Positions 6,595 to 14,800 of a stretch of 23,435 nucleotides of DNA are shown here, piece after piece (position 1 is the stretch's first letter; every line of letters starts with the position of its first letter). Source of the DNA: an uncultured Bacilli bacterium (GTDB lineage: Bacteria; Bacillota_I; Bacilli_A; RF39; UBA660); NCBI GenBank assembly GCA_934098375.1, contig CAKOOC010000019.1, positions 1 to 23,435 of the forward strand, given 5' to 3'. The position numbers and the translations under genes were made by a program. The notes under the pieces are model-generated. The model was not told the origin of the DNA, ran no database searches, and saw only the letters and a list, made by a program, of their open reading frames with translations.

Positions 6595-7743
6595 GTGAAT
6601 GCAAATATGTTTGACTTGTATTATAATTATAAAATAAAAACGCTTGTTGAATACTCTATTTTACTATCTAAAATCTTAGGAATTGACAAAAATAAACTAT
6701 TTACAAGTAAAAAGAAAACCGAAGAAGTTTTAACCAAAATAGTAACTAATTATTTTGAAAGACTAGACTATAATCATAAGAATGACCAAAAACTAATAAG
6801 GTGTTTCATAAATAATAAAGAAATAGCTAAATATCATCTAGATAGTGAATTATATAGTGTTATTAATTACTTTACAAATACCAATAAAGCTTTCGAAATA
6901 AAGGCCTATGAAAAAGAAATTATCTTAGCATCTGTCATCATAAATATTGCCAATAAATTAGATATTTCTACTAGTCCTTATAAAGAAAATAAAAATAATT
7001 ATAAAACGATTCTTATTTCCTACATTGAAAAATATCGTCAAATAGAATACATTCACATTATCGATAATGGTAAAAAGAAAACCGATCTTTTATTAGAATT
7101 AATTAAAACTAATGTAAGAAAAGAAAGAAAAATATTTGATGGTCTAAGTAGCGACATCTCATTTAATAAATATATCTGTGTAAGTGAAAATGAATATATA
7201 AGTCAGTATAACTACAGTGTCCCTGGCATTAATAAATTCGATAAACAAGCTATCAATTATGTTTATAATAAACATGAATTTGATGATGAATTTGCATCAA
7301 TAAGTGCTGATTTAATAACTGTGTCATTTATGAAATTTTTATCAGTAAGAATGCCTTACAACAATATATATTTACCACTAAAAAAAGATTTTTTTGAAAA
7401 TGATAATAATTTTAAGAAAATCGCTGGTAACTTTAAAAGTAAGTATTTGCAAAAACATCTTCGCATACTAATAAACTACCAAGAATTTAATGATAAAATT
7501 TATAATAAACTTAAAAATAATCACATAACTTACTATTTATATTGTAGTAAAAATTCTTTAGTAGGAAGTAATTTTAAAAATCCTAAAGCAACTAACTATC
7601 TTATAAGTAAAGACTTTAACTTAAAATATCAAGAAATAATTGCTGAAGAAATATCAGATAATATCGTAATATTAATTGAAGATTATCAAGGAATATTTAC
7701 AGATAAAGAAATTATAAAAAACGGAGGAATAGAAAATGAATAA
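6595..7743 (+). CDS. Unknown protein, first gene of membrane AAA operon
   Basis: I do not recognise this 382-residue protein. The start is set at GTG 6595: the frame is open from ATG 6574, but that codon lies only 5 bases after the -10 box, whereas AGAGGTAGG (6582-6590) sits 4 bases before the GTG. No signal peptide, transmembrane helix or cysteine pattern is seen. The sequence is Lys/Asn/Ile/Tyr-rich and looks soluble, with mainly helical segments in the first ~180 residues (for example YEKEIILASVIINIANKLD) and mixed strand/helix later (NIVILIEDYQGIF near the end). The stop overlaps the next ATG (7736) by 8 bases, and GGAGG (7723-7727) for that gene lies within its last codons, so it is translationally coupled to the AAA ATPase and probably works with it, perhaps as adaptor or substrate-recognition subunit. 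Confidence 0.75.
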   Translation: MNANMFDLYYNYKIKTLVEYSILLSKILGIDKNKLFTSKKKTEEVLTKIVTNYFERLDYNHKNDQKLIRCFINNKEIAKYHLDSELYSVINYFTNTNKAFEIKAYEKEIILASVIINIANKLDISTSPYKENKNNYKTILISYIEKYRQIEYIHIIDNGKKKTDLLLELIKTNVRKERKIFDGLSSDISFNKYICVSENEYISQYNYSVPGINKFDKQAINYVYNKHEFDDEFASISADLITVSFMKFLSVRMPYNNIYLPLKKDFFENDNNFKKIAGNFKSKYLQKHLRILINYQEFNDKIYNKLKNNHITYYLYCSKNSLVGSNFKNPKATNYLISKDFNLKYQEIIAEEISDNIVILIEDYQGIFTDKEIIKNGGIENE

Positions 7744-9244
7744 TTATGGTGAATTTTTCTTAAAATTTATGGAACCACTTGTAGGTGGTATTTGGGATCT
7801 TATAAAAAATATTGGTTTAGCAATATTTAAGATTTTCAATATTTTAAATTATACTGATGTTATAAAGGAGTATAAAAGTGAATTATCTGGAAGTGGCGTA
7901 TTTGTTATTATTCTAGCGGTAATTTTAGTCGTATTAGTTTTTGCGATTGTAATTTTCCTAATTTACCGTATTATTAGAAGATTTATCAAATATCGTCATA
8001 ATGTTGCCCATCAAGAAGACTTAGTAGAGGAAATTGATGATTTAAACAACGATATCTTAAAATTAAAAAATGAAAATCAAAAATTAATGGAAATGGCTAA
8101 TCCGGAAAATGGCGAAGTCGAATATGATGAAAATGGTAATATAATTAATAAATTACAAACTGGCGAAAGTCGTTTCTTCAAATTAAGCAAAATTGATGCT
8201 GACTACGCTAATTATGTAGCACCAACATTTAATGAAACAATAACTTTAGAAGAGTTTTGTGATCAATTTAGAAATTATGCTGCCAGTCGTTTAAAATTAT
8301 ATTATTCAATTGATTTAATTAGATTATTTGTATCTGCTTTCTCATCAAACCGTTTAATTATCTTACAAGGTATTTCTGGTACTGGTAAAACATCCTTAGC
8401 CCATGCCTTTGGTAGCTTTGTTAAAAATGATGCTGTCATTTCTAGTGTTCAGCCATCATGGAGAGATAGTACTGAATTATTTGGTTACTTCAACGAATTT
8501 ACTAAAAGATTTAACGAAAGTGACTTCTTAGCTAAAATGTATGAAGCTAAATATAATAATCAAATTTATGTAAGTGTTCTAGATGAAATGAACATCGCTC
8601 GTGTAGAATATTACTTTGCGGAAATGTTATCAATCTTAGAGTTACCATCTCAAGATGAATGGGTAATTAGCTTAGTACCAAACACATGGGATACTGACCC
8701 AAAATTACTTGATAATGGACGTATTAAAATTCCAAACAATATGTGGTATATTGGTACCATCAATAACGATGACTCAACATTCATGGTAACTGATAAAGTT
8801 TATGACCGTGCTTTACCAATTAACATTGATACTAAGGGAGTAGCGTTTGATGCTCCTGATACACCAGACTTAGATATTACTGCAACGTATTGGACAAGCC
8901 TATTTGATAAAGCTAAAAACGAACGAAAAATAAGTGATGAAATGCTTGAAAAAATCGCTCATATGGATGATTATGTTATAACTCATTTTAGACTTGCTTT
9001 TGGTAATCGTATCATTAAACAAATTAAAGACTTTGTCCCAGCATACTTAGCCTGTGGTGGCGAAGAAATTGTTGCTGTTGACTACTTAATTGCTAATAAA
9101 ATCTTAAGAAAATTCGACCAATTAAATCTTGCTTACATTCGTAATGAAATTGATGGTTTTATGGAGTTCTTAGATCAAGAATTCGGTCAAGATAAAATGG
9201 TTGAATGTAAAGCATTCTTAGAAAGATTAAAGAAACAAATATAA
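7736..9244 (+). CDS. Membrane-anchored McrB-like AAA+ ATPase
   Basis: 502 residues. A short N-terminal segment precedes one strong transmembrane helix (FVIILAVILVVLVFAIVIFL, about 56-76). Next come a basic cytoplasmic flank, a coiled-coil-like stretch (about 93-121) and an AAA+ domain (about 190-400). Walker A is GISGTGKT (212-219), Walker B is VSVLDEM (D283/E284), the sensor-1 region is GTINNDDS (about 340-347) and a candidate arginine finger is R358 in VYDRA. The segment SWRDSTELFGYFNEF and LDEMNIARVEYYFAEMLS are typical of the McrB/AAA_5 branch that pairs with DUF2357/McrC proteins; the next gene fits that partner. I see no DNA-recognition domain of classical McrB; the N-terminus is a membrane anchor instead. 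It starts 13 nt after the start of GGAGG (7723). Confidence 0.88.
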   Translation: MNNYGEFFLKFMEPLVGGIWDLIKNIGLAIFKIFNILNYTDVIKEYKSELSGSGVFVIILAVILVVLVFAIVIFLIYRIIRRFIKYRHNVAHQEDLVEEIDDLNNDILKLKNENQKLMEMANPENGEVEYDENGNIINKLQTGESRFFKLSKIDADYANYVAPTFNETITLEEFCDQFRNYAASRLKLYYSIDLIRLFVSAFSSNRLIILQGISGTGKTSLAHAFGSFVKNDAVISSVQPSWRDSTELFGYFNEFTKRFNESDFLAKMYEAKYNNQIYVSVLDEMNIARVEYYFAEMLSILELPSQDEWVISLVPNTWDTDPKLLDNGRIKIPNNMWYIGTINNDDSTFMVTDKVYDRALPINIDTKGVAFDAPDTPDLDITATYWTSLFDKAKNERKISDEMLEKIAHMDDYVITHFRLAFGNRIIKQIKDFVPAYLACGGEEIVAVDYLIANKILRKFDQLNLAYIRNEIDGFMEFLDQEFGQDKMVECKAFLERLKKQI

Positions 9245-9266
9245 TAAATAGAAAGAAGGATTCTTC

Positions 9267-10370
9267 ATGAACTCTGAACTAAGTTTACTTGTAAAAGATA
9301 TTCCTACTGATGATTTAGAAATATTTACCAAAAGTACCAAAGCAAGTACTACGGTAAAAAAAATCATTAATAAGGTAACAGTGGACTACTCGTGGGTAGA
9401 TGTAGTTGATGAAGCAATCCCCGCTTTAGATAGCATTATTCGTAACCCACGTAGATTTATTACTAACGAAGAAGATGTTATTATCATTGAAAAAACCAAA
9501 AAAGTAACTCAGGAAGCCATTAAACATCTTGCAACTCACACTCAGTTGATTCAATCTATTGATAAAGATGAAAATGTTAAACCTTCCAAACTACTAAATG
9601 TTTTTAAAGAAGAAACCATTGACTTATACGAAAATCGTTTTATCTATTCTCTTATTAAAAACTTAAACATGTTTTTAAGAGAGCAGTTAACTTATAAAGA
9701 ACAAAGTAGTGAAAATAAAGAAGAAAAATCTTTAAAATATGAAGCAATAACTAATTACAACAATCAAGATGTTACTATAAAATTAGATTTATCATGTAAT
9801 AACCGTGAAGAAATTCATGAAACTGAGGAAGTACTTGCTGAAAGAGAAGCAAAAATAAAACATATAACCGATATTATGGAGTCATTTATGGCTACTAAGT
9901 TCATGAAAGAAATGGCTAATGCAACTCCTGTAAAAAGTCCGATTCAGAAAACTAACATTATCTTAAAAGATCGTAACTTTATTAAAGCTAGAGAGTTATG
10001 GGAATTCTTAGAAAGATATCAAATTCAAAAGCCAATTAAAGAAGAACATCTTGAAACAGAACTTACTAATAGTAAATTTAAAAGAGACTTTGGTTTAACT
10101 TATTTTATTAATTATAATATTTTAACGGAAAATTTTTCTAAGGATGGTAACGTTGCTTTAACTGATCAAATCGATTTACCAAAAACGGCTTTTGAACAAG
10201 CTAAAAAATTTGATATCGATGAAAATGATTTAAGAAAAAAGATTAACGAAGAAATATCTAAAGCAAAAAAATACAAAGAAGAACAAAAAACTGGAGTTAT
10301 TAATGCCTACAAAGCATTTATTAGTGCTCACTATAGTAAGATGAATAAATCAGTTATTTTATTTAAATAG
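9267..10370 (+). CDS. DUF2357/McrC-like partner, no visible nuclease domain
   Basis: A 367-residue soluble protein following the AAA ATPase by 22 bases, with AAGGA before the ATG. The blocks DEAIPALDSIIRNPRRFI, ETIDLYENRFIYSLIKNL (about 114-131) and SPIQKTNIILKDRNFIKARELWEFLE (about 220-245) resemble DUF2357, the domain that forms the N-terminal part of McrC-type proteins and stimulates the McrB-like motor. In nuclease-bearing members, a PD-(D/E)XK domain follows. Here only about 100 residues remain after the DUF2357-like part, rich in Lys/Glu helices, and no D...ExK motif is apparent. Assignment is from pattern memory, not a database match. It could act as an activator or scaffold of the ATPase at the membrane rather than as a restriction enzyme. 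Confidence 0.6.
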   Translation: MNSELSLLVKDIPTDDLEIFTKSTKASTTVKKIINKVTVDYSWVDVVDEAIPALDSIIRNPRRFITNEEDVIIIEKTKKVTQEAIKHLATHTQLIQSIDKDENVKPSKLLNVFKEETIDLYENRFIYSLIKNLNMFLREQLTYKEQSSENKEEKSLKYEAITNYNNQDVTIKLDLSCNNREEIHETEEVLAEREAKIKHITDIMESFMATKFMKEMANATPVKSPIQKTNIILKDRNFIKARELWEFLERYQIQKPIKEEHLETELTNSKFKRDFGLTYFINYNILTENFSKDGNVALTDQIDLPKTAFEQAKKFDIDENDLRKKINEEISKAKKYKEEQKTGVINAYKAFISAHYSKMNKSVILFK

Positions 10371-10384
10371 AAGGAGGGTATTTT

Positions 10385-11737
10385 ATGGCTAAAACGGAAA
10401 TCAAAGAAAAAATTAAAACCGAAGAAGAAATAATCAAAGAAAAGCCAGAATCTTCTAAACGTAAAAAAAGTAAAAAGAAAGAAAAAGTAAATCCTATCGC
10501 TGGGTTTGAAGGAAAAACTATCGATTTAAAAGTTTTTGACCAAAAAGATAGTAAAGAACAATCTAAAGAAGTAGAAGATACTCTAAAGGATATTTATAAA
10601 GATAATTTAAAAGTAAATCGTAAGCACATTATAAAGGTTATTAAATTAACTCTAAACCCTAAAGACAGTTATATTTATTTACCTTATAATTTAAAAATTG
10701 CTAAAAATGGCTTAGATTTAGTATTTAGTGTTGAAAAGAAAAAAGAAGTTCCTTTTGGCTGGGTTATCTTTGCCATTTGGGCTTTTGTCTTTGCTCTTAT
10801 CGCTGCTACATATGCGGGCGTAAAATACTTAAGCTTAGCCGAATTAAATAAAGATATTGATGGCGATGGTATTCCTGATATTAACATTGATATTAATAAT
10901 GATAATATTGCTGAAATAAATATTGCTAACAAAGGCGAAATTATTCCTATTTTAAATATCGATTATAAAGGAAATCGTAAAGCTGTATTTAATATTGACA
11001 CTAATGGTGATGGTATTGCTGATAGTAATTTAGTAACTATTGTTACTGATAAAAATACCAAATGTACCATTAACTGTGATACCAACGGTGATGGATGGCC
11101 AGATTTAAATTTAGACCTTGATGGTGATGGCAAACCCGATGTAGATATCGATACTGATGGCGACGGTGTTGCTGATTTAAATATCGACTTAAATGGTAGT
11201 GGCTTATGCGATGTTATGTGTGATACCGATGGCGATGGTAAATGTGATATCAATTGTATTAAAGCAACTGATCCTGGCAAACAAAATGGTTCATCAACAT
11301 CAACTGGTGACCCTGAAACTATCCAAGGAACCGCTACAATTGTAATTAACTTTATTGCAGGTGAAACAATTAATATAGATAATTTAGTACCTGATGATCA
11401 GCCAACATATCCAGGCGAAGTCCGTAAGCAGCCATCTAAATCATTTTCCGTAGAAAATACTGGTTCATATGCCGTAATGTACTCACTAAAATGGAAAAAC
11501 GTAAAAAATACTTTCACATCATCTAACTTTAAATTTATGATGGAAGGAACCAATGGTGGACCAAGTTTAGGCTATGCTGTTGCACCTTACAATGACGATT
11601 ATATTGTAAGAAACGTTATTATCCAGCCTCGAGTAACCCAAAACTATAAAATCACCTTTAACTTAGAAGGTGTTGGTGGTCCTCAAAATTATGATCAAAA
11701 CAAACACTTTGAAGCCATGGTAGATATTGAACTTTGA
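10385..11737 (+). CDS. Single-pass membrane protein with 12-residue Ca-binding-type repeats
   Basis: 450 residues with a very strong ribosome binding site (AAGGAGGG) before the ATG. Residues 1-120 are Lys/Glu-rich and should be cytoplasmic. One transmembrane helix (WVIFAIWAFVFALIAATYAG, about 126-145) is followed by an extracellular array of about 11 units of 12 residues (157-291), pattern DxDGDGxxDLNI, as in thrombospondin-type-3/dockerin-like calcium loops. Units at 181-204 have lost the acidic ligands. Six cysteines form three CxxxC pairs (227/231, 275/279, 287/291). A Ser/Thr-rich linker leads to a C-terminal beta-rich domain (about 312-450). Last gene of the operon; it likely links the cytoplasmic AAA machinery with the cell surface (inference). 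A terminator overlaps its stop codon. Confidence 0.85.
   Translation: MAKTEIKEKIKTEEEIIKEKPESSKRKKSKKKEKVNPIAGFEGKTIDLKVFDQKDSKEQSKEVEDTLKDIYKDNLKVNRKHIIKVIKLTLNPKDSYIYLPYNLKIAKNGLDLVFSVEKKKEVPFGWVIFAIWAFVFALIAATYAGVKYLSLAELNKDIDGDGIPDINIDINNDNIAEINIANKGEIIPILNIDYKGNRKAVFNIDTNGDGIADSNLVTIVTDKNTKCTINCDTNGDGWPDLNLDLDGDGKPDVDIDTDGDGVADLNIDLNGSGLCDVMCDTDGDGKCDINCIKATDPGKQNGSSTSTGDPETIQGTATIVINFIAGETINIDNLVPDDQPTYPGEVRKQPSKSFSVENTGSYAVMYSLKWKNVKNTFTSSNFKFMMEGTNGGPSLGYAVAPYNDDYIVRNVIIQPRVTQNYKITFNLEGVGGPQNYDQNKHFEAMVDIEL
10853..11257 (+). repeat. 36-bp coding repeat array (12-residue DxDGDGxxD units)
   Basis: About 11 tandem units encode DIDGDGIPDINI, DTNGDGWPDLNL, DLDGDGKPDVDI, DTDGDGVADLNI, DTDGDGKCDINC and variants. 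The period is exactly 12 residues except for one longer and one 10-residue unit around 205-231. Units are related but not identical in DNA, so the array is not very recent. Confidence 0.85.
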
Positions 11738-11762
11738 GAATTTTCCTCAAAGTTTTTATTTT
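11730..11762 (+). terminator. Intrinsic terminator of the four-gene operon
   Basis: AACTTTGAG (11730-11738) pairs with CTCAAAGTT (11746-11754), 9 bp, followed by TTTATTTTC. The 5' arm includes the TGA stop of the upstream gene. Confidence 0.8.
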
Positions 11763-11788
11763 CTATTTTTTTATCTTTAAATTTAAGG

Positions 11789-11794
11789 TATAAT
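11789..11794 (+). promoter_or_regulatory. Probable -10 element for polC
   Basis: TATAAT (11789-11794) lies 22 bases before the polC ATG. The -35 at the expected spacing is only a T-run (11766-11771), so the promoter is incomplete as seen. Confidence 0.4.
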
Positions 11795-11816
11795 AATTAA
11801 GCAATATGGAGGATTT

Positions 11817-14800
11817 ATGGATAATGCTTTAGAAAGATTTTTTAACAAAATAGATTTTAATGAAAGAGAAAATTTTAACGCTGTCAAAGTAGATAAAGTT
11901 ATTGTAAATAATCAAAAAGAGTCATGGACTATTATGTTATCATCTCCTAAAGTAGTACCTGTAAAAGATGTGCTTTCCCTAATAAGTACCTGTGAAAAAG
12001 GTCTTCCCGGGGTAAATACCATTTTTGTTAAAATAAAATATGATGAAATTACGCCTGATGATGTCTTATCATATTTTAATTATTATTTAGATGAATTAAT
12101 CAAAACTAATCCTTCTTTAATTAGTTTAAGTGACACATCTGTTGTTATTGAAGAAAATACTATTAATATTGATGTTATCAGTAGCATTGAAGAACTCTAT
12201 TTAAAATCTCAAAATGAAAAATTTAATAAATGGTTAACATCTTTAGGTTTAAATGAATGCCTTATTAATCCTAAGATAAACGACCAAAAAAGAGAAGAAA
12301 TTAAAACTGAAATAGCCAGTGGCAGAGTAGACGTTGTAACCGTAAAAGAACCAGAATTTAAAGTAATCATGGGTGAAACAATTAAATCAAAAACTATCAC
12401 TGATATTAAAGATATTATGGGTGAAGAAAATAATGTAACTGTAGAAGCCTACGTTTTTGGCACCGAAGAATTTGTTTCATCTAAAAGTAATTTTCAAATT
12501 CTAACTTTAAAAATAAGTGATAAAACCGATAGTATCATGGCTAAAATATTTACTCGTGAAGAAGAAGACTTTAATAAATATAAAGGCAGCATTAAAGAAA
12601 ATAAATGGTATCGTTTTAGGGGATATATAAAAAATGATGCTTATGCCAAAGAATTAGTTTTTAACATTCGTGATATTGAAGAAATCCCATCGAAAGATGA
12701 AAAATTTGTTGATAATGCTGAAGATAAAAGAGTCGAACTTCATGCTCACACCATGATGAGTCAAATGGACGCTGTAACTAAATTCGATCTAGATAAACAC
12801 TCATGTGAGCTTATTACTAACGCTATTAACGCCGGATATCGTGCTGTTGCTATAACTGATCATAATGGCTGTCAAGCTTTTCCAATTTGCTATGAAATAA
12901 TTAAAAACCATAATAAAAAAGTAGAAGACCCATCCAAAAGATTTAAAGGCTTGTTTGGTACTGAACTTACCTTAGTAGATGATACCGTTAATATTGTAGT
13001 AAGACCTGTAGAGACTGCTATAAAAGGTACTACCTATGTAGTATTTGATACTGAAACAACTGGCTTTAACGCCGGCGGTAAAGACCAAATGATTGAAATT
13101 GGAGCTGTAAAAATCAAAGATGGCGAAATAATTGACCGCTTTGATGAACTAATTGACCCTGGTAGACCATTACCAGCCAAAATAACCGAAGTAACTCATA
13201 TAACTGATGAAATGTTAAAAGGCAAAGATAATGAAGAAAACGTTACTAAACGATTCTTAGAGTGGGCCGGAACTGATCCTATGGTTGCCCATAATGCCAA
13301 ATTCGATATTTCTTTTATTGAAATGGCTATGAAAAAATATAATTTAGGCGAATTTAAAAGCACTGTTATTGATACTTTAGAATTATCACGTGCTCTTGAT
13401 CCTGATCATAATCGTCATAGTCTATCTGCTCTTGTTAAAAGATATGAAGTCCCATTTGATGAAGACGCTCATCACCGTGCTGACTATGATGCTGAAGGAA
13501 CTGCTTATGTATTACATAAAATGTTAGAACGCGTTTTAAGCTTCGGTCATAAAACTATTAAAGATCTTGAAAATTTAGTTCCCAAAGACGAAATATATAA
13601 ATTTGGTAGAACCTATCACTTTAATGCTATCGTTAAAAATAAAGAAGGATTAAAAAATCTCTTTAAAATTGTTTCTCTTGCTAATACCACATATTTATAT
13701 AAAACACCAAGAATTCCTCGTAGTAAACTAAACGAACTAAGAGAAGGCTTACTTATCGGTAGTGGCTGCGCTGAATCAGAAATATTTGTAAACGCTAAAA
13801 GTAAAGACAGTGAAGAACTAACCAATTTAATAAATTTCTATGATTATGTTGAAGTTCAGCCTCCCGAAGTATATGGCCATTTACTTCAAACTGGTGACTT
13901 TTCATCTAGTATTGAACTTACCAATCATTTAATTAAAATTATAAATACAGTAAAATCTGCCGGAAAATTAATTGTTGCTACGGGCGATGTTCATCATTTC
14001 TTTAGAGACGACAAAATTTATCGTGAAATAATTGTACGTCAAAGAGTTCCTGGTGGGGGAAGACATCCTCTTTATAAAAGTGAAATCAAAGAAATACCAT
14101 CAATGCATTTTAGAAATACCGAAGAAATGCTTAATGATTTTAGTTTTCTTGATGAAGAAACTAGAAAAGAAATTGTCATTACCAACCCTAATAAAATCGT
14201 TGATATGGTAGAGGAATTTGAAGTTATTCCTGATACTGGTGGAACCCCATTTTCTCCTCGTGTAAAAGCTGATGATGGCACATCTTACTTAGACTGTCCT
14301 AGAGTAGTTACCGACTTAGTATTTGAGCGTGCCCAAAATTGGTATGGTAAAAGTTTACCTATAAATATTGAAGAACGTATTGCCAAAGAATTATATGGAG
14401 ATATTGTTTATAAAACCTGTCGTGAAAATATTTTAAAAGAAACTAACGAAGACGATCCTGATTTAGAAAGAAAAATCTTTGATGAAGTTCACCGTGTTAT
14501 ATATGCAGGAATTGATACTGTTAAATCCTTAGTTAAAGAAAATTTAAAAGAACATTGGAAAGAAGAAGATGGTGAGCTAACTGATGCCTCTTTAGATAAA
14601 AAACTAAAGAAAAGTTTAGGTGGCATTATTGGTGGTGGCTTCGATCCTATTTATTTAATTGCCCAAAGATTAGTTAAACACTCTAATGATGAAGGCTTCC
14701 TAGTAGGTTCCCGTGGTTCTGTTGGTTCATCTTTTGTTGCTACTATGATGGGTATTACTGAAGTAAACCCACTTCCAGCTCACTATAGATGCACAAAATG

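Noticed and set aside
7736..9244. Classical McrB restriction subunit
   Set aside because: No N-terminal DNA-binding domain; a transmembrane helix is there instead, and the partner lacks a visible nuclease, so a type IV restriction call is not supported.
10853..11257. 36-bp repeats as a CRISPR array
   Set aside because: The units are contiguous, degenerate and encode an in-frame 12-residue protein repeat; there are no spacers and no cas genes.
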